Shown one piece after another: positions 9,386 to 21,410 of a DNA stretch of 64,000 nt; positions within the stretch are counted from its first letter, which is position 1; each line of letters opens with the position of its first letter. The stretch comes from Clonostachys chloroleuca. Lineage: Eukaryota > Ascomycota > Sordariomycetes > Hypocreales > Bionectriaceae. A program made the position numbers and the translations under genes. The DNA is taken from positions 2,666,001 through 2,730,000 of the forward strand of contig JBANAY010000004.1 of the NCBI GenBank assembly GCA_037952775.1. The letters run 5' to 3'. Below the pieces are notes generated by a model. That model had not been told where the DNA came from and did no database searches. It saw only the letters and a program-made list of their open reading frames with translations.

Positions 9386-12300
9386 ATGTCGTCAGTATCC
9401 GGCAGTCGACGCCGGACCCGCGACGAGCTGGAGGAGGATGACAGCGACACCAGCATCGCCTCAAGAGACGTCGAGCCCCCGAAACGTCCACGCACGAACG
9501 GACTATCGGCCGGAGCATGGAGCAATGGATTCACCAACGGCACCCAGGAAGACGAGTTCCAGCCCGGCTCCATTATCAGGGTGGCGGTCGAGAACTTCGT
9601 CACCTACGAAAAGGCCGAATTCTTCCCCGGCCCGAACCTGAACATGGTCATTGGGCCCAACGGAACCGGCAAGAGCACCCTCGTGTGCGCCATCTGCCTG
9701 GGTCTCGGATACAGCCCCAAGAACCTGGGGAGGGCCGGCACCGTCAAGGAGTTCGTCAAGATCGGCAAGGACGTTGCGACTATCGAGATCGAGCTGAAGA
9801 AGCGGCCCGAGGACCGCCGAAACTGGACCACCCGCGTCCAGATCAAACGAGAGCAGAACTCGCAGAAGTGGTGGCTGAATGGGAAGGAGGCGAGCCACAA
9901 AAATATACAGAAGCTCATGCGGACGCTCAAGATCCAAGTGGACAACCTGTGCCAGTTTCTGCCGCAGGATCGCGTCGTCGAGTTCGCTGGTTCTTCGCCC
10001 GTCGAACTGCTCCAGGAGACGCTGCGTGCCGCTGCGCCGGAGCAGATGCTGGAGTGGCAGGAGGAGCTACGGGAGCTCCACAAAGAGAAGAAGGAGTTGG
10101 GCGAGGTGGCAGAGAGGGACGGAGAGAACCTCAAGAATCTCGAAAGTCGGCAGCAGGGCCTACAGGCTGATGTGGATAGAATCCGGGAGCGAGCGGAAAT
10201 CGAGGAAAAGGTCAAGAACCTCAAGTCAGCCCAACTATTATCTCGATATAACGATGCGAGAAAGAAATTGGTATTAGCCAAGAATCGAAAGACGGATGCT
10301 GAGAAGGCCCTGGATCGCCTAAAGAGGGAGACGGGTCCTTCGCTCGAAGCCATCAAAAAGAAGCAAGCATATGCGCAGAAAGCCAAGGCATTGGTTCCCA
10401 TAAAGGAGAGATTACAACGGAATTCGGAGGCAGAGTCGGAAAGGCTCTTAAAGGAAGCCGGCCGTGCGGCAGAGCAAATGAACGAATGGAATAACAAGAT
10501 AAACGCTGAGCGAACTGGGTTCGAAGAGAAGAAGCAAGAACTCGCCCAGTGTAGACAAAAAATCACAGCCCTGCAAGCTGATCATAGAAATCGGCCTCCC
10601 GAATTCAATGGCCCAGAATGGAATCAGAAAGTGGTATGTATCTCCTGGTGTCGAGGATGGGCTTCTACAAACTAATCAAGTGGTGCTTTTAGCGAGACGA
10701 GGAGAAGAACCTACGGGATCTCGAGAGCGAAAAGCGAGAGCTTGATGGCCGGTTCAGCGAGCTCAAGACCCAAGGATTAGCTAAGAGAGACGAACTGAAG
10801 AAGCTGCAGGAGGAGATCGAGGCCTTCGACACCCAGGAGGGTCAACAACTGAGCTTATTGAAGAAACACTTTCCAGAGGTTGCTACCGCTTGGGATTGGA
10901 TTCAACAGCACAAGGATGAATTTGAGAAGGAAGTGTTCGGGCCGCCCATGGTCAGTTGTTCGATAAAAGACGAACGGTACTCCAGCCTAGTCCAGTGTCT
11001 TTTGCAAAAAGACGATTTTACCTGCATAGTGGCTCAGACGAAGAACGATTACAAGAAGCTAACACATCAGCTCTACAAAGTCATGAGTTTGTCCGTCAAT
11101 ATTAGGACGTGCTCGCAGCCACTGCAATCCTTCAGACCACCTGTCAATCACGAAGAAGCGATGTCCCTGGGGCTCGATGGTTTCTCCCTCGACTTTATAG
11201 AAGGACCTTCTCCCGTTCTCGCGATGCTGTGCGCAGAAAAGGGCATTCATCGGGCAGGCGTTGCTCTAAAGGAACACAACAGCGACCAATACGAGCGTCT
11301 TGTCCAGAGCGGCTCCATCTCCCAGTGGGCCGCTGGAACACAGTCCAACATCGTGCGCAGACGAAAGGAGTATGGCCCTCAGGCCGTGACCTCGGTCACG
11401 AAACAAATTCAGCCTGGCCAGTTCTGGACGTCACAGCCTATTGACTCGCAGGAGAAGGTGGAACTAAACAATCGACTGTCTGAAGTGACGGAAGTATTCA
11501 ATGGTCTCAAGAGCCGAAGCAAGGAGTTTGCCAGGCAAAAATCCGAGATAGACTCCAAGATGGCTGATATTGCGAAGACAATTGTAAGCCAGGGTCCTCC
11601 CTTTTGCAGGAAATTTTCTGACACAATCTTCTAGGACAAAATCAAGGAGGAGAAAAACGCCCTACAGCGAGAACACCAGAAATGGCTGGCACTTCCGGAT
11701 AAGATTGGTGAGCCTACTTTTGACTGCAAACTCACGTGAGGCGACGATCAACTAACAACTGAGCAGCAACCGAGGAGAAAAAGAAGGAAGCAACCGAGCA
11801 AGCCATGCGAAATATCCGGAAGGGTCTAACGGACTTGCAATACGACTGGGATGAGGGCACCATTGCTCGTGCAGAGGCCGTCCTGGAGCATGCCAGGTCT
11901 CTTGAGAAGATTGGAGAAGCCCACCGACAGTTGATAGAGGCCAAGATCCAGGTGATCGAAGCCGAATCAGACCTGGAGGGCCTCAGGCTTCGAAATGGTA
12001 GAATCATGCAGCAGCTAGAGGAGCAGACACTAGAACTGGCCGAGGCCGAGGCCGAAGTCGCCAGAGTGCGTACCAAGGGTGCGGAAATCCGGGATCTGGT
12101 CCGGGAACTCTCGCTCGAGACCGAGGAGCAAAGGGATTTGATATCCAGTCTTCAAGAGGGCAAGACACCCGACGAGCTTGGCATGGAAATTGATGCAGAA
12201 GAGGCCAAGCTGGAGCTGATTCACGCTGCGAACCCCAACGTGATACGCGAGTTTGAGAAGCGTACCGCGGAGATTCTGCGAATCCAGAAAAGGATGGAGA

Positions 12301-12872
12301 CGTCCACAGACACGTTGCGAGACTTGACCCAGAAGATCGAGGGCATCATGGGCCAATGGGAGCCGCAGCTCGACCAGCTGGTGTCCACGATCAACGATGC
12401 CTTTGCGTACAACTTTGAGCAGATCAGCTGCGCAGGCGAGGTCCGCGTACACAAGGACCCGGACTTTGACCAGTGGGCTCTGGACATCATGGTCAAGTTC
12501 CGCGAGAACGAGGAGCTTCAGAAGCTCAACGCCCATCGGCAGTCTGGAGGCGAGCGGGCAGTCTCCACCATCTTCTACCTCATGGCTCTCCAGTCTCTGG
12601 CCCAGTCTCCCTTCCGAGTCGTCGATGAGATCAACCAGGGTATGGATCCTCGCAACGAGCGCATGGTCCACGAGCGCATGGTTGAGATTGCCTGCCGCGA
12701 GCACACCTCGCAGTATTTTCTCGTCACCCCCAAGTTGCTCGCCAACTTGCGCTACGACAGAAAGATGCGAGTGTTGTGCATTGCCAGCGGTGAGTATATG
12801 CCAGCCGAGGGCAAGAAACTGGATTTCAAACGGTGTCTGAAGATTCAGAAAGGTCTTCTGGCCGTGACCTAG
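9386..12872 (+). CDS. SMC5: Structural maintenance of chromosomes protein 5 (Smc5), 4 exons
   Basis: Smc5 pairs with Smc6 in the nuclear Smc5/6 complex, which resolves recombination intermediates and helps repair DNA. Exons are 9386-10633, 10693-11583, 11635-11707 and 11767-12872, about 1105 aa, the usual fungal length. Walker A GPNGTGKST is at residues 90-98. CQFLPQDRVVEFA follows, the region typical of Smc5. Two long coiled-coil arms flank a hinge region near 470-640. The C-terminal half of the ATPase carries signature SGGERAVST near 1000 and Walker B FRVVDEINQGMD about 25 residues later. Asn in EINQG at the place where other SMCs have LDE is typical of Smc5. The last acceptor is a NAGNAG site (gagcagcaac at 11761-11770), so one Ala may be optional. 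No frame breaks. The gene converges on the kelch gene downstream. Confidence 0.97.
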
Positions 12873-13619
12873 TTGTTGAATGATATATAAGATAATAAGA
12901 TAGTCATTTGTTCCTCGTGTTGAAGCATTTTGGCAGAGTCAGGCAAATAAGCAGGTACCTGACTATGATTATGGCTCATTTTGTCACCAAGGGGAGTACG
13001 GGAGAGAAATCAAATGTCCAATCGGTCATGATAGTGGATAATAAATGTGATATTTTACATCATCTTCCAAGACAAATGAAGAGTCAACGTTTAGCTATTG
13101 AAAAAAAAATCGCTCAGCACCAGTGACTAGCGAGGATTTCGAAAGACAGAGTTTCCCAGCCCCAAGAATAACAAGGTAAAGAGTGAAGGAAATGTACAAG
13201 ACTTGTCAGAAGGGGAAGAATGAAGTCAAAATTTGAAAAAGAATTGAAACGAGGGAAATAGATATATAGATATAGCCCATGCTCAGCAAAGGAGAGTGCG
13301 CCAGCGGCGAGGCTGAGGCAACGATCATGAGAAAGAAGATAAGAAAGAAGTCCATCATAGCTGGCTTCGTACCAGAAAAGGTATCAATCAGGCGTGCCTA
13401 ATCCCCCCTTCCTCCCACATTCAAGCTCGTCCAAAAACTCCAGTTCGCCAGGATGAGACAACTAGAAATTACAGAAACCTACGCCAAGATCGAGAGCCTT
13501 AGGCGAGGCGATAATGTAAGGTGATGTAGTAAAAATATGTTTGTAGACGCTTCGTGATACCCAAAAAATAAATAAATCAAGTAATCGTAGATTGTCAATG
13601 GCGTCGGGAGGAAATTAGT
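12873..13619. other. Convergent intergenic region, Smc5 and kelch gene 3' flanks
   Basis: AT-rich 750 bases between two convergent stop codons. It should hold both 3' UTRs and polyadenylation regions. No gene or repeat is seen. Confidence 0.5.
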
Positions 13620-16600
13620 TTAGACAGGTCGAGGCTTTTCCACTGCACTGGCACGCTCCTCGTTGTCCAATTTCTTTCTCCAATCGGCCAGACTCTCGCT
13701 CAAGCCGAGGCCACCGTCATCGTCCTTTTTACCGGTGTGGGCCTCGAAGTCAAAGTTGTTGCTCAGCCGATAGTTCTTATTGGTAGCTTCCCAGTGACTT
13801 CGAAGCGTTTCCAACTCGCTCGCGAGGTTGTCTAGGGCGGTGCTGTTTCTGGCTTCGCTATTACCTCCGTACTCGCTCTCCAACTCGGAGCTCTCTGTTC
13901 GTGCGTGGCCCAGTCCAGCTCCATTTACACCAGCGCCTACATCTTGCCTGCTCTGGCGTCGGTACGTGTCGACCGAGTGCTCGAATTGATCGAGGAGTCT
14001 AGACACCTTCTGTTCGGCATCATTAGCACGTTGCTCGAGAAGAGTATTTTCTGCACGCATCTGCTCGATGGTCTTGAGTTGCGCAGCAAGCTTCTTTGTA
14101 GTATCCTCGCTGCTTCGAACAGCTTCGTCTCGCTGGCGCTTGTTCTCGCTGAGCTCCGTCTTAACAGTCTCCAGCTGCTTTTGCAAGCTTTCGCCTGAAG
14201 TGCGCAGATCTGTCTCAAGAGTCTCAATCTTCTTGTGGAGCAAGGAGCGCTCCGTCTCCCAGTCACTCGAGGCAGTCGATTTCTGGCGGCTGGTTTGCAT
14301 CTCATCTTCCAGGGCTTCCATTTCAGTCTTGAGCTGACCATTTTCTGCCTTGTATCGGTTCAGCTGGTCCTTGAGCTGCTTCAGCATCTTCTCGGTGCCC
14401 TTGACATAATGGACAGCCGACTGATAGTCGCCTTCGAGTTGCGCCAGTTTTTCACGGTACGCTGTCTCGGATTCTTGTGCTTGCTTCGCGAAGTTCAACT
14501 TCGTCTCGTCATGGGATGCATTTGCACTGGCCAGTTGCGTCTCCAGTTCGCGAATGCGTCCCTGTTCTGGAGACGCGCTCAGGCCTCGGGGCCGACCCGC
14601 GCTGGTCGGGCTCACTCCTCGCTCAGCCAAGATATCTTTGAGGGCATTATGCTGCACGTTCATTGCATTTGTTTCCAGCTGTTGAGCATCAAGCTGGCTC
14701 TTGAGCTCAGCATTCGTAGCCTGCAGTGATTGAGCCTCACGAAGTGCAGATTGAAGCTGCCTTCGAATGCTCAGGCCCTCACGGCTAGACTGTTCCTGGT
14801 ATTGCTCCAGCCCAGCAATTCGCTCCTCAGCACTGCGGAGTTTGTCTGCTGTCGCATCCACTTCTTCTTGGTACTTCTTTGCCAGAGCGCTTGACGCATT
14901 GAGTTGGTTCTGGAGTGCAGTGACATGCTCTGCATCTGCCTTGGCAGCCTTTGATTCATCTCGGAGAGTAATCTTGTCAAGGCCAGTCAAAATGACTTGC
15001 CTGTGGGTTTCAGCCTCATTAGCATGCTTTTCAGCAAGTTCTTCAGCGTCTTTAAGTCGTTGAGTTGTTGCCACAAGCTCGGCCACACGAGCTTCATGTT
15101 CAGCCTTCAGATTGTTGAGCTTCTCCTCAATCATTTCTCTTTGAGAGCGTTCCTCGTCAAGCTTTGCTTGCAGATAAGACTTGTGATCATCCGAAGCAGC
15201 GATCGCAGCCCGAAGACTTCCGAAAGTGCTGTTGTGGTCCTTAGTTGCGTCCTGGAGTTCATCATACTTCTGCAATAAATCCTCTTTTTCCACCTTTAGA
15301 AGCTCCAGTGCAGAAAGAGACTGGGTCGAAGCGACCGAGTGCTCGCGGGCTTCTCGCTGGGCAGCGTGTAGCTCAGCCTTCAAGCGCTCAACTTCAGTGG
15401 AATTTTGTTGCTTGTAAGTCTCCAGTCCTGCCAGTCTCTTTTGGGCTGCATTGACCGCGTCATCCGCAAGCTGACGCGATTTCTTCTCAGCCTCGAGTTC
15501 TGTTAAAGCGGCGTCAAGACGGGATTGAAGATCTTTCTGTATATGCAAGGAGGATGCAAACTTCTTGCTGAAATCCTCAGACCGGAATTCCAAGTCATCC
15601 CGGTCGATGTCAGCCAAGGCAAAAGTCGATTCACCGTTCTTTAATTGGGCAGCCAGTTTTGCTTTGGCATAGACAGCTTCCTGGATAGCCGAGTCCCTCT
15701 GCTTCTCAGCTTCAGCTACTTGCTTGGCAGCTAATGATGCTTGCTTATCAACAGCATTTTGCACTGATGCAAGTTCAGCTCGCATAGCCAGCAGGGCCTC
15801 AATCAAGGGTCGGTCATCGTCATCAAAGGTCTCTGCCATTCTGCTGTCCAAGACAGGGCTAGTCGAATTCAAAGAGACATAGCCTGCCTTTCTTGCCAAT
15901 TCCAACTCGGATGCATACCAGGCATTCCTATTCCGGGCAGAATCAAGCTCTTTCAACAATACAACGGTCTGGGAGTTCCGGCCAGAAGAGCGCCTCGATA
16001 GAGAGTTGCTGAGCTGACGAGTGGGCGGCGGTGGGGTCGTTGTAGGAGGAGGGGCAATATTCTTGGGTATCTCCGATGAGCTATCAATGGAACCCTTTGT
16101 ACGTCCTTGCCTGCTTGAGGTATTCCCCCTAGTTCCATCCCAGTCTGGGGTTCCTTGCTTGGAATTTGACCGTGGAGGATGCACCGGCTGGGTTTGGTTT
16201 TGATTTTGGTTCTGAACCGGTGTTCGCCGGCCATTGACTGCCACAGTTTCCACCTCTACATTATCACGGGTGGCAGATGCTTGTGGCGATGTGTTTGCCG
16301 ATGGCCCTGCGCCTCGTGCGTTATCGACTGATGGTCGAGCAGGTGTAGGCCCTGATGGCGGCGGTCCGGCTAAAGCCGGGGCACCACGAGGTGGCTTGGA
16401 TCCAGGAGCATTTACAGGTGTGCCGTTGGGACTATCAGCACCATCGGGAGGGGATCGATGGCCATTTGGGACGTTACCAGCTGCAGCCGGCGGGGCACCC
16501 AACGCTCGTCTCTGGTCCGTCGGTCCTACTGAACCGTCGCGAACTGGGCTCGAACGAGCACCGTTTGGGCCCTCCATCAAGCTCGGGCGTCTCTGGCCTT

Positions 16601-18114
16601 GAGGAACCCTCTGAGGCCCTTGCTGACCTTGCTGACCCTGCTGCGAGTCGGGAGGGTATCTGATTTTGGTAGTATCCAGCATGTAGACAATGCCAAGGTC
16701 GTTAACGGCGGTAGCAGCCGAGCTTGGCTCCCCTCCAATCGTCACGATAGACTTTCCAACCGTTGTCATGCTATGGCCCGAGCGAGGCGAAGGGGATGGA
16801 CCCATGTTTTGGAACGTATACCATCGGCGAGAAGAGATGCGGAAAGCAGCCAGGTCACCTAGGTCTGTCCCTTCTTCGGTTCGACCACCAAATATATACA
16901 TTACATCATCGACAAGAGCGGCCGCATGCCCTTCACGAGGCGCTGGGATATAGCCAATGCAGTCGAGCTGCATCCATTTATTGGTTGCTGCATCGTAACA
17001 CCACACGTCGTTGAACCACTGGAAGCCATTGGTTCCACCAAATCTAAAAGTTTGTCAGTTACCTATCTCCAACTGAATATCTCGAGACTGCATACAAGTA
17101 GAGCTTATCATTGTAGGTGATCATAGAGTGGTTTGTTCTCGGAGCGGGCATTTTCGGGGAGGTATCCCCTTGGACGAGGATCTCCCAACGGTTAGTGGGC
17201 ATCTGCAGCTGATTAAGATCGAAGGCCGAAAGATCGTTCATAAAGCAGTCCTCGACTTGACCACCAAAGATAAAAATCTTAGAACCCAGGATATTGAGAG
17301 AGTGACCATATCTACCAGCAGGACGGGGACCAGCTGGTAGGGCGCGAGACCATTGTCTCGTTGCTACTTAAGTTTAGTACGTGGTCGAAATCAGCGGGAG
17401 GACACCCACGAAGGAGGGACGTACATGTGTTCAGCAAATACAAGGTCTCGTCTAAGACATCAGACTCGTCGATTTTCGTGTCACCACCATAAACAATAAA
17501 AGCGTTCCCGACAAGCAAGCTCGCGTGACCAACTCTGGGGCCAGGTCCTTCTGCAGTGGTTGCCAGTGGGTAGCAAGACATGCTACCACCAGCCTCGATG
17601 AGCCACAGATCACCCTTGACGGTTGAGCTATTGATCAAACCACCCATCATGTATACGTCGCCCTCTTTGGAGGAAATCGAGTTGACGGCAGCGCCATATC
17701 GAGGGAAAGGGCTCGTGTGTCCAGCTGTGTATGTAAGTCTGCGCTGAGACCATGGGTATAATGAGGCATTCACATTATTAGCCGGCGGGTTGCCATTTCT
17801 AGGCTGGGAAAGCTATTTTAGAAAGTCAGAATGTGTGTTATCATGTCAGTGCCGAATTGCTCTCGACTCACGGGGTTCTCGCTTGGGGGAATCTGGTCAA
17901 CGCTGGCTCCTCGACGAGGATGACCTCGATCAGGGCTATTGTTTGCGCCATCGTTGTCCAGCGAGGTCAAGCTCCCAGTCGGGGTGCCGCGGTGCTGTAA
18001 GCCAGATTTCTCATTCTGGTTGCGAGAGACGGGAGGGTGTGTTGGTGTGTGGTGGCCTTCGCGACTGGCTATGGAGCGCTCGTGGGATTTCTTCTTTCCG
18101 AAAAGGAACGCCAT
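13620..18114 (-). CDS. Tea1/KelA-type kelch-repeat coiled-coil cell-end marker, 4 exons
   Basis: Exons on the minus strand are 18114-17872, 17812-17425, 17363-17096 and 17043-13620, about 1440 aa. The introns use GTGAGT, GTACGT and GTATGC donors and keep frame. After a charged N terminus, about six kelch repeats (residues about 100-420) show the GG-Y/W pattern, for example FIVYGGDTK, KIFIFGGQVEDC, LYLFGGTNGFQWFNDVWCY and VMYIFGGRTEEGTD. A Pro/Gly/Asn-rich low-complexity stretch (about 455-640) precedes roughly 700 residues of coiled coil. This is the architecture of fission-yeast Tea1 and Aspergillus TeaA/KelA, which ride microtubule plus ends to the growing tip and mark polarity. The start is the first ATG of the N-terminal exon (MAFLFGKKK). 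Assignment to the Tea1/KelA class is strong, but which paralogue it is cannot be told from sequence alone. Confidence 0.92.
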
Positions 18115-21100
18115 CGTTGACGAAAGCCGCACTGCGGCTGGTGGAAACTCGAGCCAATCTTCGGATGGTGGTCAAATCGTGCGCTTGCCTTCTCCCGGGC
18201 GGATGAGATACCGGGCATCCAATGTGTCGGGATAGCAGGGCTGAAGAAACTTGGTGATGCTCTCGAGGTGTTGTCGCGTCCCTGGATCGCTGGCGGCTGC
18301 ACAGGAGGTAGGCGATGTGGAGATGGCGATGGTGGCCAGTGTCGAGTTGCAATGGCGAACGATGGAGTGGGTGCAAGGAATGATGATGGCTGGGCAGAGT
18401 AAGCCAAGAACACTGCGAAAGGGATGGGGCCAGTGCGATTGGGACTCCGAGTCTAAGGATGGCTGGTAGTTCAGGGCATCGGCTGGGATGAGGGTCTTCG
18501 AAATTTGTCGTTAATCAAGGGGGTGGCCTTTTGGGGGGGAGGGGCTGGTGGTGGATGTGATGCCCAGAATGTCAGAACCAAGAAATCGTGAGGTGAGATC
18601 GATGCGGCAGGACAGGCAAGCTGCGCCCTCCAGAGGATCGCAAAGTTGGGTTCGGTGCGCGACAAGCAGCGCTGCTGCGATTCAATCAATAAGACTGCGA
18701 AAAGGGCGAAGGTGGCTCTGCGGCCATGAGAGAAAGCCAGCCCCGGGTTTGGTGGTGTACGGGGGAAATGGGTACAACGAGCCCAAGCGAGTGGAATAAA
18801 TTTAGACAGCAGGATGGCCGTTGTCCATGTCTCTTGGTCTGCCACGACGGCTGCTGCTACCTCGCTGGAAGAACATCCAGGCCACTGCACACCACCTACC
18901 TTACCTAGTACTCCCTAAAGGTACCAGCACGCTTGCGCGACTCAGAGAGCCCCGGTTTGTACCTGAACTGACCGGGCGCCTTGCCGCTTTTGGGCCAGCA
19001 CAGGGGGTTGGGTCAGTCCAACGAATAGGAGCCTAAGCTCCCACATGCCATGCTCCCCATTCTCTTTTTTTTTAGGGGTAGGCGTAAGAGTCTGTGCTGC
19101 GGAACAGCTAGAGCTGGGCGGAAGTTCCAGGGCACTCAGGAGTTACTTTGCGCCAGTAACACTCCGTAGCAATTAGGAAGTTGCCCCAAGGTATTCATCC
19201 CTACAACCTGGTCTGGTTGGCCCTAGCTTCAGGTACGGGGCTAACTCGGTGGATGGTGAGCACTGCAAGCCAGCCGGACATTAGAAGTAGACATGGGCAG
19301 GATGTACCTACCACGTTCTTAGTAATAGCATGGATACCTGTATTTGCCTTCCATTCTTCCGTCTGTGCTCTGGTGTTGATGCATCACTAGCATACCCAGG
19401 TACGTATCAACCACTGTTTATGATGCCCGTTCGGACTATCATGGAGGAGACCTGGTGGTGGATGATCGGGGGCTGGAAGCAGAAAGAGCACCCGGTGCAG
19501 GCAAATGGGATATTATGCAAGGAGGACCGCAATAAGATGAACCTCTGGGAAAGCCACTTCTGGCGAATTTGGTGATTGCCACCCCGGGCTCCCATTACCA
19601 CACCCCTGGGGGATAATGGAAGTTTCTCGGTGCGAGGCTCTTCATGCATTATCTATAATATCGCGGAATAGCTCGCGTGCCTACAGCACATTGCTAATCC
19701 AACGTAGAAAGGAGAATCCCCCGAGTCCTACCGTATCCAAAGTCAAGACCTGCAAGGCCAAAGTTGACATCCCACCATGAATCCCGGCTGGCTGGCCCCA
19801 TTTCCCGCTATTAGCCTGTTTCAGAGTGGCTGGCAATTTCCTATGTGGTGAATATTCGACTCGCGGACCGTACCGATTTTTTGAAATCCACAGCAATCAT
19901 CCCAGTTAGAGAACATATGAGCATAACCCAGCACAACGTCCATTTAGTACTCAATTGCATTCCGTTATGCCGTTCAATACGGTGCCAGTTGGTAACCCTC
20001 ACGCTTGGTCCTCGGCGGCACCTCTGGAGCGACCAGAATGACGAAACTAACGTCTGACTTGTGCAAACTACTGCAAAGTCTGATATCACAAGTGCGCACA
20101 GTTGGGCATACAGCCGCGCACATGGTTGGGAAATGAGACGTGTGTGGGTCCTGCCAAAATAAGTTGTCTGGCGCATGCATCATCTAATTGATCTTTTTCC
20201 CGAGCGCGACACGTGAAGTTTTTCGGATGCCATTACCCTATACTCTCTGGACTTTTCCATCTAATGTAGTCGCCGGAGAGGCATTCGGACAGGTCGTTGT
20301 TGGCTTTTATTTGCCGTACGTCATAGGTTGACTCGAATACTGGTATGGTTATTTCGTAGACAGTTATGGCTGTAATATTCTGTACAACCCTGCACAACGT
20401 CTTGCTACATATCCAGCACTTAGCTAGCCAAGCGGGCGTATAAGAAGCCAGCCCGACCGACCATAGAAGCGAACAGGGCAAGGGCAGATGGACGGGAGAA
20501 AGGGCTATAACCTGACGAGATGCAATGCACGGAAATCAGGATCACGACCCTGCGGATGGTGTATACCTCCACATCAACCCTCGATGAAGCCTTATTGATT
20601 GTCCAATATAGCCTATTTAGGTAATGAACGGGTGGGTGAGTGGGAATACACAGACATGAACAATGGATGGACCATTCTCTTTCGCTCCCACAGCAGTCAC
20701 TCGGCAATTGAAACGACGTAGACTGTTGCAATGTGTGCGCGCTAAAGCATTGATATGGTAGATGTGTATATGATGGGTGTCTGTGCTGATGCCTTGCCCC
20801 GCCGGATAAGGAGCACTAAAAGGCGAAAGGGTGACATAAAGCTTACCTCGCCTGCTAGGACACAAGAGTTGCAGGCTCAGCCTCTGTTAGTACCTACATA
20901 GGCCACAGGCTCGCAGTCATTGAATGACATACTGGCCACGATATTCAGATGCTACAAGTCAACTTGGTTTTGTTTTCCGAGTTGGGAAACGCACTACCCC
21001 TCCCTTTATACATGTCCGAGAACAATGTGGATGGTTGAGGTGCGTTGTGGTTAAAGTCACCCATCCGGCAGGCAACTTCGGAACTAAGGCAGGTAGTAGT

Positions 21101-21410
21101 CTGGCGCCTCTCCCTCCGGGCGAATCACAAGGCTGCTAAACTTTCGGCTTGGGAACTTCAACTCCAACATCGTCCCCACACGAGACCTCCAGCCGCCCCA
21201 AGCTCACCCATCGATCCATCCACCTGCGTGCCCCCATTTCTCGCAAGACAGGATAGCTCGCCCACTCATCAGTTTCACCAGCATTACCACCACCCAGTAT
21301 ACACGTCGTCACATTCCGCATCTAGGCATGTGGTGAGTTCCACCCGTTCTCGAGTTTCGCCGCACCGCTCATCTCGGGATGATCGACCGCTTTATGCCTG
21401 GGATGAGATC
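18115..21410. other. 3.3-kb divergent region between kelch and Kog1 genes
   Basis: The region lies between two divergent start codons and contains no frame with recognisable coding content. It should hold both promoters and probably long 5' UTRs. TACCTACC/TAGGTA-type short motifs occur around 18895 and 19300-19400. The part near Kog1 (21170-21330) is pyrimidine-rich. No tRNA, repeat or mobile element is recognised. Confidence 0.5.

Noticed and set aside
9604..10566. 320-aa open frame antisense to Smc5 exon 1
   Set aside because: It is the mirror of the strongly coding Smc5 frame; Ser/Phe/Leu-rich composition is typical of an antisense shadow.
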